From positions 1-64,000 of the forward strand of contig DAOLDD010000003.1 of the NCBI GenBank assembly GCA_035327585.1: a stretch of DNA of 64,000 nucleotides, given 5' to 3'. Positions 1-8,775 of this stretch are shown piece by piece. The number at the start of each line of letters is the position of its first letter. Position 1 is the first letter of the stretch. Origin of the DNA: JAMLJG01 sp035327585 (lineage in GTDB: Bacteria > Verrucomicrobiota > Kiritimatiellia > CAIVKH01). The notes beneath the pieces were generated by a model. It had not been told where the DNA came from. It saw only the letters and a list, made by a program, of their open reading frames with translations, and did not search any database. Position numbers and translations under genes: made by a program.

Positions 1-37
1 CTTCCACCTTCGCGCGTTGCGCTTCGGCGGACAGGCC

Positions 38-114
38 GGCGGGATCCGGCTTCGCATGGCTTCGTCGAGACAAGCAAGCCCCCCGGGGGCCAAAACGATT
101 TTGGAAAAGCCTCA
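38..114 (+). repeat. Dispersed repeat, copy 1
   Basis: Non-coding stretch beyond the end of the first gene. It shares a CGAGACAAGCAAGCCC core and similar flanks (CCGGCT-CGC upstream, a GGGGGC block and a GGAAAA tract downstream) with the reverse complement of 24228-24296. The two copies differ at scattered positions, so they look like members of an old dispersed family rather than a recent duplication. No coding potential is evident in bases 1-129. Confidence 0.5.
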
Positions 115-129
115 AAAAATAACTGCGTC

Positions 130-1656
130 TCATGGCAACCATTCTCCCCAGGCGATGTCCGCCTGCATGAATTCGTCGCCATCTAATTCGGAACGGTTGA
201 ATCCTTCAAGCGCTTCCGACACGGCCTCCCACGGACGGACCCGCACGTGCACAGCGTCGCCCACGCGGGCACGTCCCGCCGCGGTGCGATGGTGGTTCGT
301 CATACTCCACGAGAACACATAGGCCGATGCGCCCGGGGCGGCGCCAGGGCCGTCCACGTCCACGAGATGGAAGGACGCGATGTGGTCCGCATAGGGTACG
401 CGGCGCGGCACGGGCACGGCGGAGACCGCGGCGACGACGCCGCGCCACTCCACCGGTTCGCGCGGCGGCGCGAGAAACAGGGGCTCTCCGGCTGCGCCGC
501 TCTCCAGCGGAATGGTCCGCCAATCGCCCTGCGAAAATTCGCGCGCGGCAAATTGCCAGACGACCACCCGCTTGCCGGCCAGCCGGTCGCGCCCGCGCGC
601 CAACTCGCGCGCCAGCACGTCGCGCGTGGCCCAGGCTCCGGCGTCGTTGCGGACGATCCGGTCGACGGACCAGCCGAGATGGAAACTCAATTGCTCCGCC
701 AGGCCCGCGCCCTCGCCCCACCCCAGCGCGTCCTGCGAAAATATATTGCTGAAACTGTCGCCCAACAGCAGGACCGGCGCTTCAGTTGCGGATCGCCACG
801 CGTGGTCGCCATCGCGCACCATCGCGATCCGCTGCGTCTCCCGCGCGTCCATTGAGGGCGGCCAACCATCGCCCAGCATCCGCGCCAAGTCGCCCACGCC
901 TTCCACGACGCGTGGATCGCGATCGAACCGTACGGATGGCGGCGGCAATTCGAAACGTACGCGCAGCATCTCCGCGAGTTCGCGCGCCGCATCGTCCATC
1001 GCGTCGAAGGTCCAATGGGTGTCGGCGCGAAGGTAGCTCGTTGTCGGCGCGAAAATCGTCAGGCCCTCCCGCTCCAGCGCGTCGCGCAGATTCGTCCATG
1101 CAACAGGTTGTAGCGGATGGCTCGCCGGGACTCCGGAACGCAAGGTGTCGCCGGTTGAACCCGTTTTGACGGGAACAGGCATCAGGACCAGTGCGATCCC
1201 GCGTGCCTCCAGATGGTCGGCAAAGTCGCGCACCGCGGTAACGATCCGCGCATGGTTCCGCAAAAGGCCCCGTCCCGTGAGATGTTCCACATCCGGCTGG
1301 AAATGCAGCCAGCCGTCCCGCCCGATGAGTACGCGCTCCGTGCCGAGGCGCAGGTGGCGGACTTTGAATCGTTGCAGCGGCGGGGTGAGCGTACGCGTCA
1401 GCCAGGCCTCTTCGCGCAGGCGGTCCTCGAACGCGTGCATCGTGGTTTGCAGCGCACGGTTGCGCTCCCACAGCGAGCCTGTATTCCAGTCGCCGGACCA
1501 CACGCTAAGCGACGTCGGCAACGAGGCGCTCCACTCAAGCGCGGAAACGGCCAGCAGCGCAAGCAACACGCAGGACACAAACACGCGCGCGGCGGTGCGG
1601 CCCACCTGCGTGGCGCCGATCTCGCGCGTCGACTCGTCCTGGAGGATGCGACTCAT
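130..1656 (-). CDS. AlgX/AlgJ-like SGNH O-acetyltransferase
   Basis: 508-residue membrane-anchored protein, probably acting in the periplasm to place acetyl groups on an exopolysaccharide. One N-terminal membrane segment lies at about residues 23-41. The family block GRDGWLHF is near 112-119, the Asp-x-His pair is D212/H214 (ADTHW), and the SGNH serine is in LLGDSFSN (S301). These match the Asp-His-Ser triad of AlgX-type acetyltransferases. It starts one base after the stop of the MBOAT gene, so the two are surely co-transcribed: the MBOAT protein moves acetyl across the membrane and this protein transfers it. The polymer acted on cannot be told from the sequence. Confidence 0.85.
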   Translation of the reverse strand: MSRILQDESTREIGATQVGRTAARVFVSCVLLALLAVSALEWSASLPTSLSVWSGDWNTGSLWERNRALQTTMHAFEDRLREEAWLTRTLTPPLQRFKVRHLRLGTERVLIGRDGWLHFQPDVEHLTGRGLLRNHARIVTAVRDFADHLEARGIALVLMPVPVKTGSTGDTLRSGVPASHPLQPVAWTNLRDALEREGLTIFAPTTSYLRADTHWTFDAMDDAARELAEMLRVRFELPPPSVRFDRDPRVVEGVGDLARMLGDGWPPSMDARETQRIAMVRDGDHAWRSATEAPVLLLGDSFSNIFSQDALGWGEGAGLAEQLSFHLGWSVDRIVRNDAGAWATRDVLARELARGRDRLAGKRVVVWQFAAREFSQGDWRTIPLESGAAGEPLFLAPPREPVEWRGVVAAVSAVPVPRRVPYADHIASFHLVDVDGPGAAPGASAYVFSWSMTNHHRTAAGRARVGDAVHVRVRPWEAVSEALEGFNRSELDGDEFMQADIAWGEWLP

Positions 1657-1657
1657 G

Positions 1658-3109
1658 TCAGAAAATGAAATAGATGAACGGGTTGAATTCTTCGACGGTC
1701 ATCACGGCGACCGCGAGGGCGCCGAGCGCGATCGAAATCGCCATACGCACCGGCGTCAGCCGACGCGTCCAGTCCGCGGATTGCGGTGAGCACCAAACGA
1801 CGACCGCCGCGATGGCGGCAACCGTGAGATACGCGGGATGCCGCGTCACCGCGCCCACGAGCAACGCCGTGTCAGTCGCACCGCCCGCGCCGAAGAGCGC
1901 CGCGAGGTAGGTCCACGCCGCGCCGATGGACTCCGCGCGGAAAAAGACCCACGAGAGGCAGACGAGCGCGAACGTCAGCGCCACGCGCGCGCCGTGCGGC
2001 AGGACCTGGTAGAAGGGCCGCTTACCGAACGCCCGCTCGAAAGCGAGCAGACCGCCGTGCAGCGCGCCCCAAGCAACGAACGTCCACGCGGCGCCGTGCC
2101 ACAATCCGCCGAGAAGCATCACGATGAACAGATTCACGTAGGTCCGCCGCTTGCCGAGCCGGTTGCCGCCGAGCGGCACATAGAGGTAGTCCCGCAGCCA
2201 CGCGGAGAGCGAAATGTGCCAGCGCCGCCAGAATTCGGTGATGGAGGCCGCACGATACGGCGAATCGAAATTCTTGGGGAAGGTGAAGCCGAACAGGAGG
2301 CCGAGGCCGATCGCCATGTCGGAATAGCCGCTGAAGTCGAAGTAAATCTGGAAGGCATAGGCGATGACGCCGAGCCACGCGTCGAGCGCGTGGAGATCAG
2401 CCGCCGCGAACGCGGTGTCGGCCATCTTGCCGCACGGGTTTGCGAGCAGGATCTTCTTGCCAAGCCCGACCATGAACAGCGCGAGGCCGCGCGCGAATTT
2501 CTCCCACGTGTGCGTGCGCGCGCGCAGTTGTTCCGCCAACTCGTGGTAGCGAATGATCGGGCCGGCGACGAGTTGGGGAAACAGCGCGACGTAGCACGCG
2601 AAGTCCATCACGCGGCGCTGCGGGGCGGCGCGACCGCGGTAGACATCGATCGTGTAGCTCATCGACTGGAACGTGTAGAAGCTGATGCCGAGCGGCAGAG
2701 TCACGCGCAACACCGCGTCGAATCCCGCGAGGCCCAGCGCCGCCAGCGCGGCATTCGCGGAATCGACGCCGAAGTTGAAATACTTGAAGAATCCCAGCAG
2801 GCCGAGGTTCACCGCCACGGAGAGGAGGACCAGCGCGCGCTGCCCGCGCGTGCGCGGCGCCGCGGGGTCCAACACGGGCAGCTCCTCGCGTCCCGGCGCG
2901 ACGCGCCAACCCACCAGCGCGCGACCGCACACATAATCCACCGCCGTCGAAAACAAGAGCAGCGTGCAGAACAGCGGATTGGTCCAGCCATAGAACGCGT
3001 AGCTCAGCGCGGTCAGGACGAGGGATCGCCAGCGCGGCGGCGCGGCGAAATAGAGCAGCAGCGCCAGCGGCAGGAAATAGAAAAGGAAAAAATGGGAGCT
3101 GAAAACCAT
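1658..3109 (-). CDS. MBOAT family O-acyltransferase (AlgI-like)
   Basis: 483-residue polytopic membrane protein of the membrane-bound O-acyltransferase family. The family signature is clear: FPQLVAGPIIRY near 177-188, FDFSGYSDMAIGLG near 257-270, and WRRWHISLSAWLRDYLY near 294-310. The presumed catalytic histidine is H338 in GGLWHGAAW. Length is usual for AlgI/DltB-like proteins. The start is three bases past the stop of the upstream lipoprotein gene and the stop abuts the AlgX-like gene, giving a compact three-gene O-acetylation operon on the reverse strand. Role inferred: passing acyl groups from a cytoplasmic donor to the exported polysaccharide. Confidence 0.9.
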   Translation of the reverse strand: MVFSSHFFLFYFLPLALLLYFAAPPRWRSLVLTALSYAFYGWTNPLFCTLLLFSTAVDYVCGRALVGWRVAPGREELPVLDPAAPRTRGQRALVLLSVAVNLGLLGFFKYFNFGVDSANAALAALGLAGFDAVLRVTLPLGISFYTFQSMSYTIDVYRGRAAPQRRVMDFACYVALFPQLVAGPIIRYHELAEQLRARTHTWEKFARGLALFMVGLGKKILLANPCGKMADTAFAAADLHALDAWLGVIAYAFQIYFDFSGYSDMAIGLGLLFGFTFPKNFDSPYRAASITEFWRRWHISLSAWLRDYLYVPLGGNRLGKRRTYVNLFIVMLLGGLWHGAAWTFVAWGALHGGLLAFERAFGKRPFYQVLPHGARVALTFALVCLSWVFFRAESIGAAWTYLAALFGAGGATDTALLVGAVTRHPAYLTVAAIAAVVVWCSPQSADWTRRLTPVRMAISIALGALAVAVMTVEEFNPFIYFIF

Positions 3110-3112
3110 GCG

Positions 3113-5227
3113 CTATCGGCTCACGTCGACGAACTCGGGGAGATCAAAGGCGTCCGTGGCGACCAGCCGACGCTCGCCCTCCAACTGTGGATGCGCATCG
3201 CTGCGTTGCAGGTGCAGATCCGTCCACCGCCCCTTGGCCGGAATCGCGCCCGGGACCACGCGCCCGTCGAGAATCACCCAGTGGTAGACCTGGATCCGGC
3301 GTTCGCCGTCGAACGCAGGCGCTTTGGGGTCGAGCTCGTACACGCACAGCGCCAACGCCCGGCGATACGGGGCGATTTCCTCGGGCGTGGGAACCGGAGT
3401 CGCCTCCACCAGCCGGGCGCGCACGCGGATGGTTTCCGGCGCGCGCCGGTCGCCCACCCGCGCGACGTTCAGCATATGGCGGCGGCGGGCTTCATCGGGG
3501 CCTACGAACCGGTTCCATATCGCGATGCCGTCCACTTCGCCGTCCCACGTGCGGTCCTGCGAGGACTCGTCGCCGATGTGCAGCGTCGCGTCGTCCCACT
3601 CCGAGAAGCCGCCGCGAATTCTCTGCGGCAGCCGCTGGGGCTCCCCGTCGATGTAGCAGGCGAGTTCCCCATCGCGATACGTCACCAGTACATGCACCCG
3701 CAGGCCGGGCTCCAGCCGGGCCAGCGTCATCTGTGAATCGTTCGCGCTGCCGTCCTGTCCGGTCTCCGGCGTACGCAGGCGGAACACGAGGTTGTCCCCT
3801 TCCTGCCCCAGCAGGAAATTCGCATGGCCGATGCGATGCGACAGCGCGATAATCCGCGCCGGGCCTTTCAGCGTGCGCGAACGCGGCAGCAGCGTCGCCT
3901 CGACCGTCAACTCGTTCGACTCGCGGCAGGCATCCGAAATACGCGGCCCGGCGTCTTTTGCGATGTAACTGCCGTTGCGAATGTCGAGGCCGAACCACGG
4001 CGTGAGCCGGCCGCCGCCGCGCGGTTCGACGTCGCATTCGATGCGCGGCCCGCCGTCGGGGCCCGGCACTTCATTTCGAACGCCAGCGTTCGCCCATCGG
4101 AAAAGTAGTCCCTCCTCGGTGCCCGGCCACTGATCCGCGAGAGCGGGCGTCGCCACCGGCGCGCGATCCCCGCCGAAAACGGCGGACGACACAACACTCG
4201 TAGGCCCGCTGGCGATCCAGAGGTCCGGGGTGTAGTCGCCCACGGCATTGTCCGTCACGCGCGCCCAAGCCTCAATCCTCTGCATCGATTCGTCGAATCG
4301 ACCAGCCCAGATTTCGACGCCATGCGCCGCCGTCTTGACGTTCAGCCGCCCGCCTTCGGTGTTGTAGGGCCCCGTCAGCGCCATGAAGCGCGTGTGGTTG
4401 CTCCAGCGCGGATGATACATCTTGCGTCCGTCGCCGCCGGGGATCGTGTTCACCGGCACGCGCCAGCGCCGCTGACCGTCCTCCGTGTGGATGAAGAGGT
4501 TTCGGTGCGCGCCATCGAAGATCCAGAACAGATAGCTGTTGTCCGGCGCGAGCGAGGACCAGCAGCCGCGGCCGAGTTGCGAGATCTCGCCGCTTTGCGT
4601 GTTCACCACCATGCCGCGTGGCCACGGGAACATGCCGCCGATCCGCGTGCCGTCGCGCGACACCTGTACGCTGTCCAGGCTCACTTCGCCGCGCCGCCAG
4701 ACCTCCTGCTGCTCGCGCGGCTCATCGAGTGTGAAGCGAACGATGCGTCTAAATGGCGAGTCGCCGCTGTGCGAGCGGTCCACGCCCATGTAGAGCCAGT
4801 CGCGCCCGGTGTCCGGGTCACGCCAGACATGCAACGCGAAGCCCGTGCCGATGCGCTCCGGCGGTCCGGCGTCCCACGGAATACGGAAAACGGAATCGTC
4901 GCGGCGGCGGCTGAAGACGATGTACGAGCCGTCCGGCGCGAGAAGCGGTTTGTTGAGCTGGTCGCCCGGCGCCCAGCGTTCCCGCGTTATGCCGGTCTCC
5001 GTGTCGAACGTCATCAACGCGTGATTGCGCCCCTTCTGGTGCATGTCGTCGCCCGCCCCGCGATCCTGGATCCACACCACGCGCGCCGGGCCGCCAACCA
5101 ACTCGCGCAGGGACGACGCCTTTTCGTGCGCAACTTCCGAACCCGCGGCCGCGGCCGGAACCTCCGCGCGACACCCCGCGCAAAACGCGGCCACGACCAC
5201 CAGGGCTATGACGTGAAACCTTTGCAT
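3113..5227 (-). CDS. Putative lipoprotein with propeller-like repeats and a LamG/ConA-like domain
   Basis: About 704 residues. The start chosen (MQRFHV) gives a classic signal peptide ending in a lipobox-like CAGC at residues 20-23; an in-frame ATG six codons upstream (5245) is possible. The N-terminal half has WD/TolB-like repeats (LLAPDGSYIVFSRR, VSRDGTRIGGMFPW, SLAPDNSYLFWIFDG), suggesting a beta-propeller. The region around residues 440-600 resembles a LamG_3 concanavalin-like jelly roll (LTVEATLLP, VTYRDGELACYIDGE, DGIAIWNRFV). It is the first gene of the O-acetylation operon. Binding of carbohydrate at the cell surface is plausible but no enzymatic motif was seen. Confidence 0.7.
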   Translation of the reverse strand: MQRFHVIALVVVAAFCAGCRAEVPAAAAGSEVAHEKASSLRELVGGPARVVWIQDRGAGDDMHQKGRNHALMTFDTETGITRERWAPGDQLNKPLLAPDGSYIVFSRRRDDSVFRIPWDAGPPERIGTGFALHVWRDPDTGRDWLYMGVDRSHSGDSPFRRIVRFTLDEPREQQEVWRRGEVSLDSVQVSRDGTRIGGMFPWPRGMVVNTQSGEISQLGRGCWSSLAPDNSYLFWIFDGAHRNLFIHTEDGQRRWRVPVNTIPGGDGRKMYHPRWSNHTRFMALTGPYNTEGGRLNVKTAAHGVEIWAGRFDESMQRIEAWARVTDNAVGDYTPDLWIASGPTSVVSSAVFGGDRAPVATPALADQWPGTEEGLLFRWANAGVRNEVPGPDGGPRIECDVEPRGGGRLTPWFGLDIRNGSYIAKDAGPRISDACRESNELTVEATLLPRSRTLKGPARIIALSHRIGHANFLLGQEGDNLVFRLRTPETGQDGSANDSQMTLARLEPGLRVHVLVTYRDGELACYIDGEPQRLPQRIRGGFSEWDDATLHIGDESSQDRTWDGEVDGIAIWNRFVGPDEARRRHMLNVARVGDRRAPETIRVRARLVEATPVPTPEEIAPYRRALALCVYELDPKAPAFDGERRIQVYHWVILDGRVVPGAIPAKGRWTDLHLQRSDAHPQLEGERRLVATDAFDLPEFVDVSR

Positions 5228-5287
5228 CCTGATAGAATAGCCCATCAGACCATCCGAATCACGCCGCGTTCATTTGCCGGAACATTT

Positions 5288-5376
5288 CACCGCGAATTGC
5301 GCGAATTATCGCGAATTGTATCCGAGATATCCACGGTTCCCCTCTCCCCTCCGTGCACTCCGTGTCTCCGTGGTGA
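5288..5376. repeat. Short GCGAATT repeats and dispersed ribbon upstream of the GT4 gene
   Basis: Three GCGAATT units follow each other at about 9-10 bp spacing (5292-5317). They are followed by a stretch reading, in reverse, ATCACCACGGAGACACGGAG, which resembles the starts of the intergenic sequences at 29505-29530 (TTCACCGCAGAGACGCGG) and 32272-32288 (TTCACCGCGGAGCGGCGG). The region lies between divergent operons, so the promoters for both must be in or beside it, but no convincing promoter could be picked. Confidence 0.4.
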
Positions 5377-5457
5377 TCCTATTCCGAATAACGTGTCGGG
5401 CCATCTACAGCAAATTGCCGCTTGTACGCCGTTTGACGCTGTGGTAGCGCAGGCCGC

Positions 5458-6684
5458 ATGTCGGAAAAGAGCAAACCCTTGCGGCCCTCGGTATGCCTGC
5501 TGATCAGCGGATTCCATCCCCGCGTCGGCGGCGGCGAGACCCATGCGCGCTTGCTGGCGCGGGAACTCAACGCGCTCGGCACGTCCGTGTTCGTCCTGAC
5601 CCGACGGCACGAAGCCGGGCTTTCCCGCCGCGACCACGTGGACGGAGTGCCCGTCCAGCGCGTCGGCCCCGCCGGCTTCCCGCGACTCGGCAAATATCTC
5701 ATGCTGCCCGCCGCGTTCGCCGCACTCTTCGCGCGGCGGCGCGACTACGACATCATCTATGTCTGCGGCCTGCGCGTGCTCGGCCTCGCCGGCATGCTCG
5801 CCGGCCTCGCACTCGGCAAACGCGTTATCCTGCGCGCGGAAGCCTGCGGCGAGTGGTCGGGCGCATTCATCCAACAGCAACCCGCCAACCCGGCCGCCGC
5901 GCCGCGTCTGTCCGCTCCGCTGCGTTTCCTGCTCCGCGCCCGCAACGCGCTCTACCGGAAAGCCGACCGGTTTCTCGCAATCTCCAACGCGGTGCGCGAC
6001 GAATACCGCGCGGGCGGAATACCCGAGGCGCAAATCGCGACCATCACCAACGGCATCGACTTCTCCGCCTTCGAACCCGCCGATGCCGCCCTCCGCGCGC
6101 GACTGCGGGAGGAGTTCGGCTTCGGAGATCACTTCGTCTTCGCCTACTCCGGAAAACTGAACCACGGCAAGGGTCTGCAACTCCTCCTGCGCGTGTGGTC
6201 CAAGCTGGCCCCCGCGCATCCTCGCGCGCACCTCGTGCTCATCGGCTCCGGCGGCACGCAGTTCCTTTCGTGCGAGGCGGAATTGCGCGCCTTCGTCGCC
6301 CGGCACGGACTCGCCGACCGCGTCACGTTCACCGGCTACACGGACCGCGTCGCGGACTATCTCCGCGCGGCGGACGCGTTCGTCTTCCCGTCCGAGAGCG
6401 AATCGCTGGGCCTCGCGCTGATCGAAGCCATGGCCTGCGGCCTGCCATCTCTGGCCTCGGCAACCGGCGGCATACTGGATATTGTCTCCGATCAGGAAAA
6501 CGGGCAACTCCTGCCCGTACACGACGAGGATGCATGGCGACAGGCGATGATCGAACTGATGCAGGACCCGGAGACCGCGGCCCGCTGGGCGCGCGCGGGC
6601 ATGGCTTCGGTGCGCCGGAGGTTCGCGATCCGCGAGGTGGCGCTGCAGCACCAGCGCCTGTTCCGGTCGATCCGGACGAAGTGA
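5458..6684 (+). CDS. Glycosyltransferase family 4 protein
   Basis: 408-residue GT-B glycosyltransferase. The N-terminal acceptor domain begins with the family loop GGGETHARLLARELNALG (24-41). The donor domain starts near residue 225 (FAYSGKLNHGKGLQLLLRVW). The E-x7-E nucleotide-sugar motif is E315/E323 in FPSESESLGLALIEAMACG. No membrane segment or signal peptide, so it acts at the cytoplasmic face. It overlaps the following flippase start by four bases (GTGA) and is divergent from the O-acetylation operon, which fits assembly of a modified cell-surface polysaccharide or O-antigen-like repeat unit. The sugar transferred is unknown. Confidence 0.88.
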   Translation: MSEKSKPLRPSVCLLISGFHPRVGGGETHARLLARELNALGTSVFVLTRRHEAGLSRRDHVDGVPVQRVGPAGFPRLGKYLMLPAAFAALFARRRDYDIIYVCGLRVLGLAGMLAGLALGKRVILRAEACGEWSGAFIQQQPANPAAAPRLSAPLRFLLRARNALYRKADRFLAISNAVRDEYRAGGIPEAQIATITNGIDFSAFEPADAALRARLREEFGFGDHFVFAYSGKLNHGKGLQLLLRVWSKLAPAHPRAHLVLIGSGGTQFLSCEAELRAFVARHGLADRVTFTGYTDRVADYLRAADAFVFPSESESLGLALIEAMACGLPSLASATGGILDIVSDQENGQLLPVHDEDAWRQAMIELMQDPETAARWARAGMASVRRRFAIREVALQHQRLFRSIRTK

Positions 6685-8183
6685 CCTTCGATCCCCAGCC
6701 GCCCTCCCGATCCCGCCTCGCGCGCCACACGCTCTGGAACCTCGTGGGCATGTGCGCGCCGATGGCCGTCGCGCTGTTCGCCATCCCGTTGCTGATCGAG
6801 GGCCTCGGCAAGGAACGGTTCGGCCTGCTTTCCCTCGTCTGGATGCTCGTCGGCTACTTCAGCGTGTTCGATCTCGGCCTTGGCCGGGCGCTCACCAAGC
6901 TCATCGCGGAAAAAATCGACCGCCAGCCGCACGAGGTCGCCGCGACGTTCTGGACCGCGATGACGCTGATGCTCGGCCTTGGCATCCTCGGCGGCGTGCT
7001 GGTCTACTCCATCGCGCCCTGGCTCGCGCACTCCGCGCTCAACATCGACCCGGCGCTCCAGCCGGAAACACTCCGTTCCTTCCGCGCCGTCGCGTGGGGC
7101 CTGCCGGTCCTCATCACCGTCACGGGCCTCGTCGGCACGCTCGAAGCCTGCCACCGCTTTCCGCTGGTGAACATAATCCGCGTGCCCACCGGCGCGTTTA
7201 CGTTCATCGGCCCGCTGCTGGTCCTTCCTTTCAGCCGCGACCTGTATGCCGTTGTGCTCGTCCTGCTCGCGGGACGCATCGTCGAATGGCTGCTCTTCTT
7301 TACCGCCTGCCTGCGCACCGTGCCCGGCCTGCGCGATGCATGGCGATTCAACCGCGCGGAGGCCCCGCACCTGCTCGGCTTCGGCGGCTGGATGACGATC
7401 TCCAACATCGTGCAACCGCTGATGATTCACATCGACCGGTTCCTGATCGGTGCGTTGCGCAGCGTCGCCGAAGTCGCGTTCTACGTCACCCCCGCGGAAA
7501 TCGTCGTCAAACTGCTCATCCTGCCCCGCGCGTGGGTGTCGGTCCTGTTCCCGACGTTCGCCGCGGAATTCAAGGATCGTCCGGAATCCACCAGTGCTCT
7601 CTTCGCGCAGAGCGTGCGCTTGCTGCTGGTCTTGTTGTTCCCCGTGGTGCTGCTGCTCATCGCCTTCGCGCCGGAAGGCCTGACGCTCTGGCTCGGCGCC
7701 GAGTTTGGCGAGCGCAGCGCGCCGGTGATGCGCTGGCTCACCGCCGGGGTATTCCTCTATTCGCTCGCCTTCGTGCCCACCTCGCTGCTGCAAGGCACCG
7801 GGCGTCCCGACCTCACCGCGAAACTGCACGCGGTCGAACTGCCGCTGTACCTCGCCGCCGCCGCGCTGCTCATCACCCGGTTTGGCATCGTGGGCGCCGC
7901 CGCCGCGTGGGTGTTGCGCGCTGCCATCGACATCGCGGGCACCGCGTGGATGGCCGCCCGCCGCGCCCCCGGCAGCGGCGCCTCGCTGCTCCGCGTCGGA
8001 AAAGCCACCGCCGTTGCGCTCGCGCTGCTCGCGGCAATTGCGTGGCAGGATGGACTTCTCACGCGGATCGCGGCATCGGCGGTCGTCCTCGCCGGCTACC
8101 TGCTTGGCTGCTGGCGGTGGCTGTTCAGCGACGAGGACCGCCGCATCGTTCGCAAACGCATCCCCGGTTTGCGCGCGTCGTAA
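6681..8183 (+). CDS. Oligosaccharide flippase (Wzx/PST family)
   Basis: 500-residue protein with about 12-14 hydrophobic helices, typical of the Wzx/MATE-like polysaccharide transporters that flip lipid-linked repeat units across the inner membrane. The open frame runs much further upstream, but the protein-like sequence begins at the GTG at 6681, whose GTGA overlaps the TGA of the glycosyltransferase gene, a standard translational-coupling arrangement. Recognisable family blocks are LWNLVGMCAPMAVALFAIPLL near the N-terminus, FDLGLGRALTKLIAE, and the membrane-embedded GGWMTISNIVQPLMIHIDRFLIG. It probably exports the product of the adjacent glycosyltransferase. Confidence 0.85.
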   Translation: MTFDPQPPSRSRLARHTLWNLVGMCAPMAVALFAIPLLIEGLGKERFGLLSLVWMLVGYFSVFDLGLGRALTKLIAEKIDRQPHEVAATFWTAMTLMLGLGILGGVLVYSIAPWLAHSALNIDPALQPETLRSFRAVAWGLPVLITVTGLVGTLEACHRFPLVNIIRVPTGAFTFIGPLLVLPFSRDLYAVVLVLLAGRIVEWLLFFTACLRTVPGLRDAWRFNRAEAPHLLGFGGWMTISNIVQPLMIHIDRFLIGALRSVAEVAFYVTPAEIVVKLLILPRAWVSVLFPTFAAEFKDRPESTSALFAQSVRLLLVLLFPVVLLLIAFAPEGLTLWLGAEFGERSAPVMRWLTAGVFLYSLAFVPTSLLQGTGRPDLTAKLHAVELPLYLAAAALLITRFGIVGAAAAWVLRAAIDIAGTAWMAARRAPGSGASLLRVGKATAVALALLAAIAWQDGLLTRIAASAVVLAGYLLGCWRWLFSDEDRRIVRKRIPGLRAS

Positions 8184-8184
8184 T

Positions 8185-8206
8185 CCCCCCACGAGGGCGT
8201 GGGGGG
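8185..8206. terminator. Hairpin between convergent genes, possible bidirectional terminator
   Basis: A perfect 9-bp stem (CCCCCCACG / CGTGGGGGG) with an AGGG loop starts two bases after the flippase stop. The flippase and the OsmC gene converge here. There is no clear U-tract on either strand, so it could equally be one of the dispersed palindromes of this genome. Confidence 0.4.
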
Positions 8207-8227
8207 CTCCATTAAGGATGGTTGAAT

Positions 8228-8271
8228 TTGGAGCCCCCGGCGCCCCCGCGTTGGAGCCCCCGGCGCCCCCG
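8228..8271 (+). repeat. Tandem 21-bp direct repeat
   Basis: Two identical copies of a 21-base unit beginning TTGGAGCCCCCGG (8228-8248 and 8251-8271), separated by two bases and followed by GCCGGGGG that can pair with the CCCCCGGC inside the units. It lies between the convergent flippase and OsmC genes. Confidence 0.7.
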
Positions 8272-8289
8272 CCGGGGGAAGCGCTGCCC

Positions 8290-8703
8290 CTACCCCGGCC
8301 AGTGGATCGTGACCGGCGCTTCGATGTCGGGGTGGATGCTTTTATGGACGGGGCACGCGCGGGCGGTGTTTTCCACCTGCTGGCGCGCCTCGGGCGGCAG
8401 GTCGCGGGCCATCCACAGTTCGACCGGCAGCCGCGCGATGCGGCGGGGCGGGCTGCTGCTCATTTCCTTCGTCACGCGCGCGCGCATGCCGGATACATCC
8501 CAGCCCTTGCGCGCGGCCACGATGCCGATGGTCGTCACGATGCAGGTCGCCAGACCGGTCGCGACGAGATCCGTCGGCGAGAACCGCTCGCCCTTGCCCT
8601 GGTTGTCCACCGGCGCGTCCGTTTCAAACGACGAGCCGGACGGCCCGTGCGTCACCACGCACCGCAAATCACCCTGATATACCGCGCTGATTTCCACGCC
8701 CAT
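8290..8703 (-). CDS. OsmC family peroxiredoxin-like protein
   Basis: 137 residues, the usual length of OsmC/Ohr proteins, which reduce organic hydroperoxides with a two-cysteine centre. The fold is apparent: N-terminal strands (QGDLRCVVTHGPSG), then FSPTDLVATGLATCIVTTIGIVAARKGWDV with the first conserved Cys, and a C-terminal ENTARACPVHKSI with the second. The SPTDL-ATC helix is the diagnostic motif. It is encoded alone, divergent from mrp, and shares a 72-base spacer with it that contains a small GCGGGC/GCCCGC hairpin at 8719-8736. Substrate preference cannot be read from the sequence. Confidence 0.88.
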   Translation of the reverse strand: MGVEISAVYQGDLRCVVTHGPSGSSFETDAPVDNQGKGERFSPTDLVATGLATCIVTTIGIVAARKGWDVSGMRARVTKEMSSSPPRRIARLPVELWMARDLPPEARQQVENTARACPVHKSIHPDIEAPVTIHWPG

Positions 8704-8718
8704 ACGCTCCTCCCGCGA

Positions 8719-8736
8719 GCGGGCTTGCAGGCCCGC
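8719..8736. repeat. Small REP-like hairpin
   Basis: GCGGGC and GCCCGC separated by TTGCAG, in the spacer between the divergent osmC-like and mrp genes. It is one of several GC-rich palindromes with a 5-6 base loop in this window. Confidence 0.4.
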
Positions 8737-8775
8737 CCCACTTGGCTATTGTTTCACCGCAACAAAGGAACCGAC

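Noticed and set aside
1838..3736. 632-codon forward open frame across the MBOAT gene
   Set aside because: It is antisense to two well-recognised genes, rich in Arg/Ala/Glu with no motif, as expected for a shadow in high-GC DNA.
5287..8192. Reverse-strand open frames of 454 and 566 codons opposite the GT4 and flippase genes
   Set aside because: They oppose conserved genes and have repetitive charged composition; no start or domain supports them.
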